In this document: in pieces, positions 27,413-36,898 of the stretch
How the letters are laid out: each line of letters begins with the position of its first letter
How positions within the stretch are numbered: the stretch's first letter is position 1
NCBI GenBank assembly: GCA_028698585.1
Contig: JAQVWG010000010.1
Span: 1 to 57,534, forward strand
Reading direction: 5' to 3'
Length of the DNA: 57,534 nucleotides
Origin: Clostridia bacterium
Lineage (GTDB): Bacteria > Bacillota > Clostridia > Christensenellales > CAG-314
The notes under the pieces: generated by a model
Databases searched by the model: none
What the model was told of the DNA's origin: nothing
What the model saw: only the letters and a program-made list of their open reading frames with translations
Translations under genes and position numbers: made by a program

Positions 27413-27414
27413 CG

Positions 27415-29346
27415 GTGTGTGGAATAGTAGGCTACATAGGAAAGGAGAGGGCAAGCACACACATATATGATGGTCTTAGCGCGTTAGAATACAGAGGTTA
27501 TGATTCTGTAGGCATATCTGTAATAGATGAAAGAATACATACCATCAAAAGGAGTGGACGAGTTAACACACTCAAAGAATACTTGAACATCCTTGAAGGC
27601 AGGATAGGTATTGGGCACACTCGATGGGCAACACACGGCAAACCAACTCAAATCAATGCACATCCACACAACTGCGGAGTATTCTCTATCGTGCACAATG
27701 GTATAATCGAGAACGCTACGCAAATCAAACATAATTTGATTAACAATGGGCATACATTTATCAGTCAAACAGACACCGAGGTTATGCTCCACTTGATTTG
27801 GGACAACTATAATAGTATTTGCAGTGAGAACAGCGCCAACAACAGCACATTTATTGATATGACAGTTGATAGTTCGGCGCATTGCGACATTACTGAACAA
27901 GTTACTATCGGTCAACAACCGAATACTGTTATGCAAGAAGGTGATTGCTGTATGGACCCTGCTTATTTAGTGTTACTAGCAATCAACCGAGCTCTTGCGC
28001 AGTTAAGTGGTTCATTTGCAATAGCATTATTGTGTGAACACTGTAAAGACTGCATATTCGTGGCCAAACGAAGTGCGCCATTACTGATTGGACTAGGTCA
28101 AGATAACGCTGTCGTTGCAAGCGACGTGTGTGCTCTAGGTGGCGGTTGTGACAATGCACTGGTGCTGGCTGATGACTGTGTAGGTGCTGTATATATAGAC
28201 AAAGTCTGTTGTTATGATATCAACATGGACGCAGTCCAATTGACGAGTATGTCAATTGAGCATAACCGCGTGCAACACATAGATAAACAACAGGACTACA
28301 TGATTATGGAAATCGGCCAATGTCCCTTGTCTATTCAGGACACAATGGCTGGGTTCGGTCAAGGTGTAGACATGGTATCGTTCAGTCGCTTTTGCCGTAC
28401 TATAGACAGAATCATGCTAGTGGGATGTGGTACTGCATATCACAGTTGTGTTACAGCCAAGTATCTAATAGAGGCAATGGCAAATGTATCGGTGGAAGTG
28501 GATATTGCCAGTGAATATAGATATCGTAACCCTATTATGCACAGCAAAACACTATTTATAGCTGTGTCTCAATCGGGTGAAACGGCAGATACTATATTTG
28601 CGCTCAAGTTGGCCAAGAAAGGCGGATTGACTACTATGGTAATAACTAATGCACCCACATCTACTATAACAACGATTGCAGACTACGTATTCATCACCAA
28701 ATGTGGGCAGGAAGTGGGGGTGGCAGCGACAAAAAGCTATTGTGGGCAACTAGCCGTGTTTATAAGTCTGGCATTGTTACTGGCGAGAATTAAGTTGAAT
28801 ACAGATACCACTTCACTTGAACAGCAGTCAGCCTTAGTGCATGCGCAAGCTAAGTCAATTATTGATAACCAACAAGAATTGAAAGCGTTATCTAACATAG
28901 TCGCAGACAGCCAGTCGGTGTTCTACATCGGACGAAACATAGATTACGCCACAGCGTTAGAGGGTAGCCTTAAACTGAAAGAGATAACCTATATGCATAG
29001 CGAGGGTTATCCAGCAGGTGAACTAAAGCACGGGACTATTGCGCTGATTAGTGACAAATCTCTTGTTATAGGTATTGTCACGGTTAAGCATGTAGCAGAT
29101 AAAACAATGACAGCACTGCACGAAGTCAAGGCACGTGGCGCCAAGGTACTGTTGATAACATGTTTTGCACAGTATTTACAGGACGAAGTGGTAGATTATC
29201 ACTACCTATTACCATATAGCCCTAGCCTATTCATGCCGTTATTGAGTATATTGCCCTTACAACTGATTGCCTATTACGTAGCAAAGGGCAAGAATTATGA
29301 TGCAGATAAACCTCGAAATCTGGCCAAAAGTGTTACAGTAGAATAG
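27415..29346 (+). CDS. glmS: Glutamine-fructose-6-phosphate aminotransferase
   Basis: 643 residues. It makes glucosamine 6-phosphate from fructose 6-phosphate and glutamine. The GTG start is required because the next codon gives the catalytic Cys of the processed N-terminus (CGIVGYIG). The glutaminase domain has HTRWATHGKP and HNGIIEN, and two SIS sugar-isomerase domains follow, ending NLAKSVTVE. It is ~35 residues longer than usual because of a low-complexity insertion at about 131-181 between conserved TDTEVMLHLI and ALAQLSGSFA. GGGGGAG from the end of glmM serves as ribosome site. No room for a glmS ribozyme. The last 34 codons are duplicated downstream. Confidence 0.96.
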   Translation: MCGIVGYIGKERASTHIYDGLSALEYRGYDSVGISVIDERIHTIKRSGRVNTLKEYLNILEGRIGIGHTRWATHGKPTQINAHPHNCGVFSIVHNGIIENATQIKHNLINNGHTFISQTDTEVMLHLIWDNYNSICSENSANNSTFIDMTVDSSAHCDITEQVTIGQQPNTVMQEGDCCMDPAYLVLLAINRALAQLSGSFAIALLCEHCKDCIFVAKRSAPLLIGLGQDNAVVASDVCALGGGCDNALVLADDCVGAVYIDKVCCYDINMDAVQLTSMSIEHNRVQHIDKQQDYMIMEIGQCPLSIQDTMAGFGQGVDMVSFSRFCRTIDRIMLVGCGTAYHSCVTAKYLIEAMANVSVEVDIASEYRYRNPIMHSKTLFIAVSQSGETADTIFALKLAKKGGLTTMVITNAPTSTITTIADYVFITKCGQEVGVAATKSYCGQLAVFISLALLLARIKLNTDTTSLEQQSALVHAQAKSIIDNQQELKALSNIVADSQSVFYIGRNIDYATALEGSLKLKEITYMHSEGYPAGELKHGTIALISDKSLVIGIVTVKHVADKTMTALHEVKARGAKVLLITCFAQYLQDEVVDYHYLLPYSPSLFMPLLSILPLQLIAYYVAKGKNYDADKPRNLAKSVTVE

Positions 29347-29463
29347 TTGATAATGAGTATATTGCCCTTACAACTGATTGCCTATAACGTAGCAAAGGGC
29401 AAGAATTATGATGCAGATAAACCTCGAAATCTGGCCAAAAGTGTTACAGTAGAATAGTTGATA
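29243..29463. repeat. Tandem duplication of the glmS 3' end
   Basis: 29243-29352 and 29354-29463 differ at a single base (29274 T versus A), with a period of 111 bp, which is 37 codons. The second copy is therefore in the same frame and would encode a 34-residue glmS tail from ATG 29353 to TAG. A third, truncated copy of the unit's start (TATTGAGTATATT) appears near 29482 just before uppP. Confidence 0.95.
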
Positions 29464-29578
29464 TGTAGTAATTTATAGCCGTATTGAGTATATTATAGGA
29501 GTATGTGTGAAAAAATGGATGACAAGAAACCTGGACAAGGTTACAATATCCCTACCACACATTCTAGGAGCGAGATAA

Positions 29579-30352
29579 ATGATAGATATACTCAAAGCCA
29601 TTCTAGTAGGTATTGTTCAGGGGTTAACAGAGTTTTTCCCTGTATCATCAAGTGGGCATCTCGTGTTGGCACAGGAAATACTCAATACCAACTTTGGAGC
29701 AGACACGGTTATTTTCGAGTTGATGTTACACCTCGGCACGCTCGTTTCACTCATCATAGTGTTCTTCAAGGATATACTCAACTTGTTTAAGCCACCATTC
29801 AAGAAGATAGGATTGCTGATTATTGCAACCATACCGTCTGTTATTGTTATGGCACTGGCAAGAAATCAAATAACTGCTCTATTCAACATACAGTTCGTTA
29901 CATTCGCATTCTTGTTTACTGCAGGTGTGCTACTTTTAACCAAAATAATTGTGTCAAGACCACATCATAATGAGCTACAACCATTAGGCCTAAAGACGTC
30001 CATTGCTATGGGGCTGGCTCAAGCACTGGCAGTATTGCCTGGTGTATCTCGCAGTGGTTGTACTATATCAGCCGGCATAATCAGTGGGGCAGATAGAGAT
30101 GAAGTTGCCAAGTTTAGCTTCTTCATGAGCGCCATAGTGATAGTTGGCTCCTGTATCGTATCCTTGTTTGATTATCAAAGTGTCAATGTAAACTTCTTGC
30201 CAATAATTGCAGGTACTATATCTGCAGGTGTTACTGGATACTTCGCAATCAAAGTGATGATGAAGGTCATCAAGAGCGACAATTATATGGTTTTCGTTAT
30301 CTACCTACTGGCAGTGTTTATACTATCATTTATTTTCGCATTTATAGTTTAG
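29579..30352 (+). CDS. uppP: Undecaprenyl-diphosphatase
   Basis: 257 residues, about eight membrane segments. It dephosphorylates undecaprenyl diphosphate so the carrier lipid can be reused for wall synthesis. The two BacA/UppP signature loops are present: GLTEFFPVSSSGHL (residues 15-28) and LPGVSRSGCTISAG. AGGAG lies 8 bases before the ATG. It follows glmM-glmS on the same strand, so the three are a peptidoglycan supply group, though separated by the glmS duplication. Confers low-level bacitracin tolerance in many species. Confidence 0.96.
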   Translation: MIDILKAILVGIVQGLTEFFPVSSSGHLVLAQEILNTNFGADTVIFELMLHLGTLVSLIIVFFKDILNLFKPPFKKIGLLIIATIPSVIVMALARNQITALFNIQFVTFAFLFTAGVLLLTKIIVSRPHHNELQPLGLKTSIAMGLAQALAVLPGVSRSGCTISAGIISGADRDEVAKFSFFMSAIVIVGSCIVSLFDYQSVNVNFLPIIAGTISAGVTGYFAIKVMMKVIKSDNYMVFVIYLLAVFILSFIFAFIV

Positions 30353-30456
30353 TGCTAGCTAACAAGTATGCTCAAGGTGTATACGAAACAGGCTCTAGCC
30401 GTCAGCGTCTATACATAGTGATAGTGATAATATAACAGGAGATACATTAATTAATA

Positions 30457-30492
30457 ATGCGCACATTCAAGCCGAAACGTAATGGTGCGCAT
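30457..30492. other. Hairpin downstream of uppP
   Basis: ATGCGCACATT paired with AATGGTGCGCAT (one bulged G) around a 14-base loop. No T run follows. It may be a weak terminator or an RNA end for uppP. Confidence 0.4.
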
Positions 30493-30544
30493 CAAGGAAA
30501 ATGACGGAAAAGTTACTTAAGCAAATAGGTACAATGTAAATATA

Positions 30545-30907
30545 TGATAATCTACAATATTGCCCACACACTGACTATCTGCTATTGACTAGATAACTCT
30601 ATAAGCGCTAAATTGTAATGTTAAACTATCAACTTAGATAGTGCCGATACTCGAATTATATTAACGTAATCCGTTAGATGTAGTTATACTATGTGATTGC
30701 CTGTAACATTGCCCGTATACTAACTATCCACTATTGACTGGGTAACTGTATAAGCGCTAAATTGTAATGTTAAACTATTAATATAGATAGTGCCGATAGT
30801 CGAATTATATTAACTTAATCCGATAGATGTAGTTATATTATGTGATTACCTGTAACATTGCCCGTATACTAACTATCCACTATTGGCAGAGTAACCGTAA
30901 AAGTGCT
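30545..30907. repeat. Three tandem copies of the histidine kinase 3' end
   Basis: Period 149 bp throughout. The anchor GCCC(G/A) occurs at 30562, 30711 and 30860. The rightmost copy includes the true last 13 codons and stop of the reverse-strand kinase (30869-30907). The other two lie downstream of its stop, with the block TAATGTTAAACTAT at 30616 and 30765. The leftmost is the most diverged. Confidence 0.93.
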
Positions 30908-31921
30908 ACCTTCACAAGGTTGACTGTTAACTTTGATTGTCCCTCTGACCAGTTGAATTATCTGTTTGACTATAGGTAGTCCTAAACCATTGCCGTTGGT
31001 GGTGTGTGAATTATCCTCTTGATAATACTTGTCGAATATGCGTGGAAGGGATTGAGGCTTAATACCACACCCATTATCGCTGAAGATTACCTCAATAGAG
31101 TTGGTGGATTGTACCAATGATATGCTTATCCTGCCATTACATGGAGTAAACTTGATTGCATTCGATAATAGATTCAACCACACTTGTTGAAGTACGGCAG
31201 GATTACTTTCGTAATTGACCTCCTGCAAGTTAATTTGCATGTCTATCTGTTTATCAGTCCAGTCTTTTTCTAGTAGTAATACACATTGGCGTATCTGTTC
31301 AGCGAGCGAAAAAACTGTCTTGTCAGTAATTAAATGCTGACTCTCTAGTTTACTCAATACCAGTGTGTTGGTGGATAGGCGTACCAGTCTATCACACTCA
31401 TACTGAATGATGTCTAGGTAGTCTTGGCGTTGCTCTTCGGTGAGATTATGATTACTCAATAGTTTAGCAAATCCAGATATAGACACTATGGGAGTCTTCA
31501 ACTCGTGAGAGTAGTTCTGCACAAAATCTCTGCGCATTGCCTCAATACTGGATAATTCCTTGGTCATGGCATTGAAATTATCATACAAGCCGTTATATAT
31601 ATTACCCTTGGTTGGTGGTATGTATGTATCAAAATTACCACTTGCCACGCTCTGTAGTGCAGTGATTATCTTGTTGATTTGCCTAAATACTAGCATATAT
31701 GCAAAGGGTGAGAATATCAATACCAGAACCAGTGTGGTAGCCAGTGTGATGATAAGCACACTGTATGGTTGAAGTACGCTTGTTTCGAAATTGACATACT
31801 CATACACGAATCCCGTCACCGTCGCAATCAAGGTATATGAGGACAGCATAAGTATGAACACGAAAAGTGTGAACTGCCACATTTGTTTAGTTTTTTGTTT
31901 ATCCATCAGTTTATTTGACAT
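30869..31921 (-). CDS. Sensor histidine kinase, short extracytoplasmic loop
   Basis: 350 residues: two membrane segments (~16-37 and ~56-78) with only about 18 residues between them, a HAMP linker, dimerisation/phosphoacceptor helix with NYSHELKTP (His139), and an ATPase domain with NLLSNAIKF (N box), FSDNGCGI, and GLGLPIVKQI. The short loop is typical of kinases that sense the membrane itself or a partner transporter rather than a soluble ligand. The ATG at 31921 overlaps the regulator stop by 11 bases. An ATG at 31906 is an alternative. No obvious target transporter adjoins it. Its 3' end is tandemly repeated downstream. Confidence 0.93.
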   Translation of the reverse strand: MSNKLMDKQKTKQMWQFTLFVFILMLSSYTLIATVTGFVYEYVNFETSVLQPYSVLIITLATTLVLVLIFSPFAYMLVFRQINKIITALQSVASGNFDTYIPPTKGNIYNGLYDNFNAMTKELSSIEAMRRDFVQNYSHELKTPIVSISGFAKLLSNHNLTEEQRQDYLDIIQYECDRLVRLSTNTLVLSKLESQHLITDKTVFSLAEQIRQCVLLLEKDWTDKQIDMQINLQEVNYESNPAVLQQVWLNLLSNAIKFTPCNGRISISLVQSTNSIEVIFSDNGCGIKPQSLPRIFDKYYQEDNSHTTNGNGLGLPIVKQIIQLVRGTIKVNSQPCEGSTFTVTLPIVDS

Positions 31922-32591
31922 CTTTCCTTACTCCCTTATACCCTAGTCCGCGAACTGTAACTATGTCAAAGTCGGGGTTATCTGCAAAGCGTGTGCGTAA
32001 TCTATTGATGTGTACATTGACTGTGTGTTCATCTGTCATGCTGTCCATTCCCCATATCTCATCCATAAGCGCAAGCCGTGTGAATATCTTGTTGGGATAA
32101 GATAATAATTTATACAGTAGCAAAAACTCTTTTTGGGGCAACTCCTCAGTATGTTCTCCAGTTGACACTGTAAGGTTGTCATAGATTAGGGTAGTAGTGC
32201 CCAACTGAAGTCTCTTCTCTGCGACTATTCTAGATCTGCGCAATAATGCCTTAATGCGCAGTGTCAACTCATCCTGATTGAATGGTTTAGTCATGTAGTC
32301 ATCTATGCCGACAATGAATCCTTGTTTAACATCGTCAACGCCTTGTTTGGCAGTCAGCATGAGCATGGGAGTCTGATTGTTACACGAGCGTAAACACTCT
32401 GTTAACTGGAATCCATCTAGCCTTGGCATCATAGCATCTACAATAATAAGGTCTACATGGTTATGGTCTAGTATATCTAATGCCTGCATGCCATCTTGCG
32501 CTGTGATTGCATTATAGTTGTTGGATGCAAGAATAGCGACTAGCAGTTTGCGAGTATTCTTGTCATCCTCGACTATGAGTATAGTAAGCAT
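31911..32591 (-). CDS. OmpR-family response regulator
   Basis: 226 residues. The receiver domain has the acidic pair EDD (8-10), phosphoacceptor Asp52 in VDAMMP, and TKPF. The C-terminal winged helix has VNVHINRLRTRF and VTVRGLGYKG. Partner of the overlapping kinase gene. AGGAG lies 8 bases before the ATG and a good promoter is just upstream. Target genes cannot be told from the window. Confidence 0.95.
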   Translation of the reverse strand: MLTILIVEDDKNTRKLLVAILASNNYNAITAQDGMQALDILDHNHVDLIIVDAMMPRLDGFQLTECLRSCNNQTPMLMLTAKQGVDDVKQGFIVGIDDYMTKPFNQDELTLRIKALLRRSRIVAEKRLQLGTTTLIYDNLTVSTGEHTEELPQKEFLLLYKLLSYPNKIFTRLALMDEIWGMDSMTDEHTVNVHINRLRTRFADNPDFDIVTVRGLGYKGVRKDVK

Positions 32592-32615
32592 ATGCGTTAT
32601 CTCCTATTGCGACAC

Positions 32616-32644
32616 ATTATACAACATAGTTATCAAAAAATCAA
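32616..32644 (-). promoter_or_regulatory. Promoter of the two-component system
   Basis: Reverse strand: TTGATT (32644-32639), 17-base spacer, TATAAT (32621-32616), about 25 bases before the regulator ATG. The remainder of 32645-32991 shows no convincing gene. Confidence 0.6.
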
Positions 32645-32991
32645 CAATTGACCATTATGCCATAAGACAGGTACAGCGAACATATAATGTATTATAGCGC
32701 TTAGTGAATCTTCAACTATCATACTAATTAACTAATTGCAGTCTAGTGCGACAACAGTTATCTACACACGATAATTATAGGTATGCCCTCGAACAGTATT
32801 GGATAGCATTAGTTAAGCCGATACTATTATATAATAGCGTAACTGCTCCTAAGAATACTTATAGTGATATGAAGCTATTTGGCTTACACAACAGGATAAT
32901 TGACAATACAAAACTCTGTACAAAACAATGTATATATGTTAGAATACTACAATAACGATTGGCTATCTTACGAGGGGCACCTTGGAGGGAA

Positions 32992-34227
32992 ATGATGAAA
33001 AAGAATAAAAGATGGGTTAAGAGGCGCCATGCAGTTGTGCATGGTATGTTGAAGGGCGCTTTTGCACGGGCAATGGCGAGAAACGGGTATAATTATCAAA
33101 AGGCTAATCTGCCAAAAGACCAGCAATATCTCATTCTGTCCAATCACCAGACTGGCATGGACCAATTCGTCATTCAATTGATGTTAGACAGACCGCTTTA
33201 CTTCATCATACGGTCTGAAATGTTGAGCAAAGGACTAGTATCTAAAGCACTATCCTATCTTGTTGCGCCAATCCCCAAAGATAAGTTGAGCAGAGATAAT
33301 AAACCTATCCGAATCAGTGTACAAGTGGCTAAAGAGGGTGGCAGTATAGTATTATTTCCCGAGGGCAATCGCACAATGTCCGGCACTACCGAGCACATTG
33401 ACAAGTCCATTGTTACATTTATCAAACTGCTCAAACTTCCAGTAGTATTCATCAATCTTGTGGGTGGATTCGGCAAAAAGGCAAGGTGGTCAAGAGAACA
33501 GAAAGACGGACCATTCAATGCATATGTTAAATCGGTTGTGCCGTATGAGGTATATAAAGACTACACTAATGAACAAATATACAATATGGTAGTAGATAAC
33601 CTAGCTGTAGACGATGTGGCTATGGGGGGACACTATAAGGGTCAATGTATAGCTGAGTATATGGAGTGTATGTTGTTCGTTTGTCCCAAATGTGGTTTAG
33701 CACACTTTAACAGCCATGGAGACACCGTAGAGTGCTGTATGTGTCACAGAAAGGCAACGTATGGTGAGGATTTGAGATTTGCTCCCAACGACTTCAATAT
33801 GACCACTGTCAAACAATGGTTCGATTACCAAAAGGATTATATTCGCAGTTACCTTTTCGACACAGTAGATGAGGATACTATCCTCATGCAAGATGATATT
33901 GAGAGCGTCAGCATGGAGGTCAAGAATAAGCGTAAGCGCAAGTTATTGTGCAAGAGCAGGCTGATGTTATACAAGGACAAACTTGTGATTAAGCCTAAGC
34001 GCGTCAAGAAACTAGAGATAGAGGTTACACTAGAACATATCGAGGGCATCGCTATGTATGATCGCAATAAAATAGAACTTAAATATGGTCTAGGCAAATA
34101 TCATATAGTGGGCGGAGACAGGTTCAATGCGCTTAAGTATATTTATACCATGTATCACCGCAGAAATGTGGAAGGTATGCCATTCGATGCATCCAAAAGC
34201 GAGGATAAAGAGTTCCTCGGACTATAA
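32992..34227 (+). CDS. PlsC-type acyltransferase with zinc ribbon
   Basis: About 411 residues. Residues ~40-200 are a lysophospholipid acyltransferase domain with NHQTGMD (H-x4-D, His52), a middle IRSEML step and FPEGNR. A zinc ribbon follows, Cys231-x2-Cys234-x13-Cys248-x2-Cys251, then a basic, strand-rich C-terminal region (~300-390) that looks like a small PH-type module. The extra parts are not found in ordinary PlsC. It probably acylates a lysophospholipid or related lipid at the membrane. Start set at ATG 32992 (ATG 32995 is equally possible) next to TTGGAGGG. Frame open to 32959. Stands alone between the two-component system and the peptidase operon. Confidence 0.85.
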   Translation: MMKKNKRWVKRRHAVVHGMLKGAFARAMARNGYNYQKANLPKDQQYLILSNHQTGMDQFVIQLMLDRPLYFIIRSEMLSKGLVSKALSYLVAPIPKDKLSRDNKPIRISVQVAKEGGSIVLFPEGNRTMSGTTEHIDKSIVTFIKLLKLPVVFINLVGGFGKKARWSREQKDGPFNAYVKSVVPYEVYKDYTNEQIYNMVVDNLAVDDVAMGGHYKGQCIAEYMECMLFVCPKCGLAHFNSHGDTVECCMCHRKATYGEDLRFAPNDFNMTTVKQWFDYQKDYIRSYLFDTVDEDTILMQDDIESVSMEVKNKRKRKLLCKSRLMLYKDKLVIKPKRVKKLEIEVTLEHIEGIAMYDRNKIELKYGLGKYHIVGGDRFNALKYIYTMYHRRNVEGMPFDASKSEDKEFLGL

Positions 34228-34501
34228 TAGACGCACGTGCTTGTTGCGTTGATATATTGATTACCCATGTCAATACGACAACCTCAGCTCTTGCATGATT
34301 AGGAAATAAGCTAATAAAGTATATGCTTAATAACCACACGCACAAGAAATATCTACATATCTACTCAAGACATATATTGGCCAGGTGCGCAGTAGTTAAA
34401 CCCATATTTAATAAGCTACAATTTATAATTTGTGCAACTAATTGATATGCTGGTATTCACATAACAATATGTCCGTCTGTAATTACATAGTAGTTAATAT
34501 G

Positions 34502-34525
34502 ACCTCTCGGTAGACGCCGAGAGGT
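34502..34525. other. Perfect hairpin in the 34228-34735 gap
   Basis: ACCTCTCGG, loop TAGACG, CCGAGAGGT: a 9-bp perfect stem with high GC content for this region. There is no T run on either side. It may be a terminator-like or RNA element. No credible gene is seen in the gap. A 106-codon reverse frame here overlaps the M28 promoter and looks like chance. Confidence 0.5.
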
Positions 34526-34735
34526 TACGTCTATATAATAAATACTTATAGCATTACCCATACGCATGCACTGATAGTCATTATCTATGATAGATACTGA
34601 CTGGCAATGTGTATCGGCTACAACTACACATTCAATTCTACTTGGTATTATATGTGAGTAGAAATGAGTGTGGTGTGGTGAAAAAATAACGATTGTTAAA
34701 GTGGAGATGAATGGGTATGCGGTTAACGTAACGGA

Positions 34736-34764
34736 TTGACAAAAGAGGTAATATTTGGTATTAT
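34736..34764 (+). promoter_or_regulatory. Promoter of the peptidase operon
   Basis: TTGACA (34736-34741), exact 17-base spacer, TATTAT (34759-34764), 29 bases before the ATG at 34793. Frames that start at 34736 would begin inside the -35 box and are rejected. Confidence 0.75.
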
Positions 34765-34792
34765 AATCAAAACACAACTATGGAGGCATACT

Positions 34793-36034
34793 ATGGATAA
34801 GAATAGAGCATTCGAATTGCTTGGCAAGATAGGCTTTACACGAGTGGGCGGTAGTGCTGAAGAGTTACTATGTGCAGAAATGCTACTAGACGAGATTAAG
34901 AGCGCCGGTGGAGATGGGCACATTGAACCTTTTCAAGTCAACCGCCAAACGATTACTAAGCAGACTTTGACTGCCGATAACGTAGAATATCCCGTGGTAG
35001 GATATGGCAACAGCGGTAGTACAAGTGCAGAGGGATTGACTGCGCCGTTCTACTATATGGAGCTATGTAAGGATAACGAGGTTGATAAGTTCAAAGCCCA
35101 AGGGTGTATAGTCCTGGTCAATGGATATCTAGGCAAGGAAGCTTACAAGGCAGTAGTAGACAGCGGAGCAGTTGGGTTTATTACATTCGGCGGTACCATA
35201 CTGGACAAAATAGAGGACAGTGACCTTATGCTGAGAGAATTAAGACAGCCACTAAAAGACATCAAAGTACTGCCTGGAGTTAATATAAGAGCAAGCGATG
35301 CGCTAAATCTCGTTAAGCAGAACCCTAATTATGTTACCATTAACCTGCAACAGGAGGAAGGTATGTGTGATAGCCGTAATGTCGTTGCATACATTAAAGG
35401 CGACATTGCAGAAACCGTTGTGTTTACTGCACACTATGATAGCGTACATTACAGTAAAGGCGTGTATGATAATGGCGCAGGCAGCGTTATACTTATGGAG
35501 TTGTACAGATATTTTCTCGCTAATAAGCCACGCAGGAATCTAGTTTTCGTATGGTGTGGGAGCGAAGAGAGAGGACTGCTTGGGAGCAAAGCATATGTTG
35601 CTCAACATCAAGACCAACTTGAAGAGATAGTATTTTGCGTTAATGTTGATGTGGCAGCGCCAGTACTGGGGGTGGAAAGCGCAATATGTATAGGCGAATC
35701 CAATCTTGCAAGTATTGTAGACTATATGGCCAAAGAGATAGGGCACGTGCTGAAAGTGAGTACTGACATCTACTCATCCGACTGCATACCATTCGCAGAC
35801 AAAGGTATACCGGCCATCAATTTCATGCGGTTCGGTCCAGCAGGCACGGCATATCTACATGATAGAAATGACACCATGGCATTCTTGTCTGCAGATGCGC
35901 TTGCCAAGACGGGCGAGTTCGCCGAGCATTTCTGTAAGCGCATAGTCAACTGTGTCGCATTCCCCATTAAGAAGACTATCCCTAAGGATTTGGTTGAAAA
36001 GGTAGATAAATACCTCGGAAAGGACATTAAATAG
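34793..36034 (+). CDS. M28 family metallopeptidase with inserted PA-like domain
   Basis: 413 residues, no signal peptide, so probably cytoplasmic. Dinuclear zinc ligands are visible in AHYDSV (His), VYDNGAGS (Asp), GSEERGLLGS (Glu-Glu), NVDVA (Asp) and YLHDRNDT (His). Residues ~75-190 before the catalytic core are a PA-type insertion (GCIVLVNGYLG...GAVGFITFGG). Members are aminopeptidases or carboxypeptidases. GGAGG lies 6 bases before the ATG. The trypsin-like gene follows after 7 bases, so the two are co-transcribed from the 34736 promoter. Confidence 0.9.
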   Translation: MDKNRAFELLGKIGFTRVGGSAEELLCAEMLLDEIKSAGGDGHIEPFQVNRQTITKQTLTADNVEYPVVGYGNSGSTSAEGLTAPFYYMELCKDNEVDKFKAQGCIVLVNGYLGKEAYKAVVDSGAVGFITFGGTILDKIEDSDLMLRELRQPLKDIKVLPGVNIRASDALNLVKQNPNYVTINLQQEEGMCDSRNVVAYIKGDIAETVVFTAHYDSVHYSKGVYDNGAGSVILMELYRYFLANKPRRNLVFVWCGSEERGLLGSKAYVAQHQDQLEEIVFCVNVDVAAPVLGVESAICIGESNLASIVDYMAKEIGHVLKVSTDIYSSDCIPFADKGIPAINFMRFGPAGTAYLHDRNDTMAFLSADALAKTGEFAEHFCKRIVNCVAFPIKKTIPKDLVEKVDKYLGKDIK

Positions 36035-36041
36035 AATTATT

Positions 36042-36770
36042 ATGAAGCGATATATTAGAACAATAGCCATATTACTCGTGGCAGTGAGTACAATGTGTAC
36101 GCTGTGTACATGTGCGGTTGGGGATACAATTGACCAACAGTTGTTAATGTCTACACGAAGTATTATAAGGCAGTCCAACATCTATATCGAAACTGCGCTG
36201 TATGAACGGAGTCCTCTAGGCATGTTCAACTTCTGTATGAGTAGAGGCTTAGGTTCCGGCGCAGTATTCTTAGAGCTAGACAACTATTACTATGCTATAA
36301 CTAACTGGCATGTTATCGAGTACGAGGGGTATGATTCTGCTGTATATACCATAACCAACTTCTATGGAGAGAAAACGACCGGTCAAGTTGTCAAACAGGA
36401 TAAAGACAAGGATTTGGCAGTTATTAAGTTTGCAAAAGTAGAACAACAGTTGACTATTATAGATTATACCACCAGACTGGATAAGCCACTTATTGTAGGA
36501 GAGTTGTTACTGGCTGTCGGTAACCCCAGCGGGGTACAGAATAATGTTACATTCGGCGAGTATATGGGACTGGCAAAGATATCCAACGTTGACTACAATG
36601 TTGTATATCATAGTGCCTTAATCAGTTCTGGTAACAGCGGCGGGGCGCTATGTGATATCAATGGTAGTCTCGTGGGTATCAACACATGGAGTACTGCAGA
36701 CAGCGATGAGCGAAATTACTCTATTCCACTATCTATCATATATGACTTCATCAAGTCGTTCATTGCTTAA
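36042..36770 (+). CDS. Exported trypsin-like serine protease (S1C/HtrA core without PDZ)
   Basis: 242 residues. A hydrophobic export signal (~8-24) ends in TLCTCAVG, possibly a lipoprotein site though the lipobox is not canonical. Catalytic triad: His in TNWHVI, Asp in KDLAVIKF, Ser in SSGNSGGAL. It is a chymotrypsin fold similar to the protease core of HtrA/DegP, but it ends about 40 residues after the active serine with no PDZ domain. It probably works outside the cell membrane in protein quality control or processing. Co-transcribed with the M28 gene. A fragment resembling its C-terminus lies 129 bases downstream. Confidence 0.87.
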   Translation: MKRYIRTIAILLVAVSTMCTLCTCAVGDTIDQQLLMSTRSIIRQSNIYIETALYERSPLGMFNFCMSRGLGSGAVFLELDNYYYAITNWHVIEYEGYDSAVYTITNFYGEKTTGQVVKQDKDKDLAVIKFAKVEQQLTIIDYTTRLDKPLIVGELLLAVGNPSGVQNNVTFGEYMGLAKISNVDYNVVYHSALISSGNSGGALCDINGSLVGINTWSTADSDERNYSIPLSIIYDFIKSFIA

Positions 36771-36898
36771 TATACTTAATGGGTTATTTATAATTAACAT
36801 CTGTGAGTAATGTATGCAAGTTATCAATCTGTCGGGTGGCCGAACAGTCAAGTACATTAGTCATCGGTTGAATACTAGCTACGATAATGCAGACAAAT

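Noticed and set aside
27300-27414. glmS ribozyme
   Set aside because: glmS starts two bases after glmM, so there is no leader, and no matching core sequence is seen.
29503-29790. 95-codon frame overlapping uppP
   Set aside because: Runs out of frame through the start of uppP, whose identity and ribosome site are clear.
32746-32955. 69-codon forward frame before the zinc-ribbon acyltransferase
   Set aside because: No ribosome site, GTG start, no recognisable composition or neighbours; probably chance.
34457-34777. 106-codon reverse frame in the gap before the M28 gene
   Set aside because: It begins inside the M28 promoter, lacks a ribosome site, spans a perfect hairpin and has unusual Cys/His/Tyr-rich composition.
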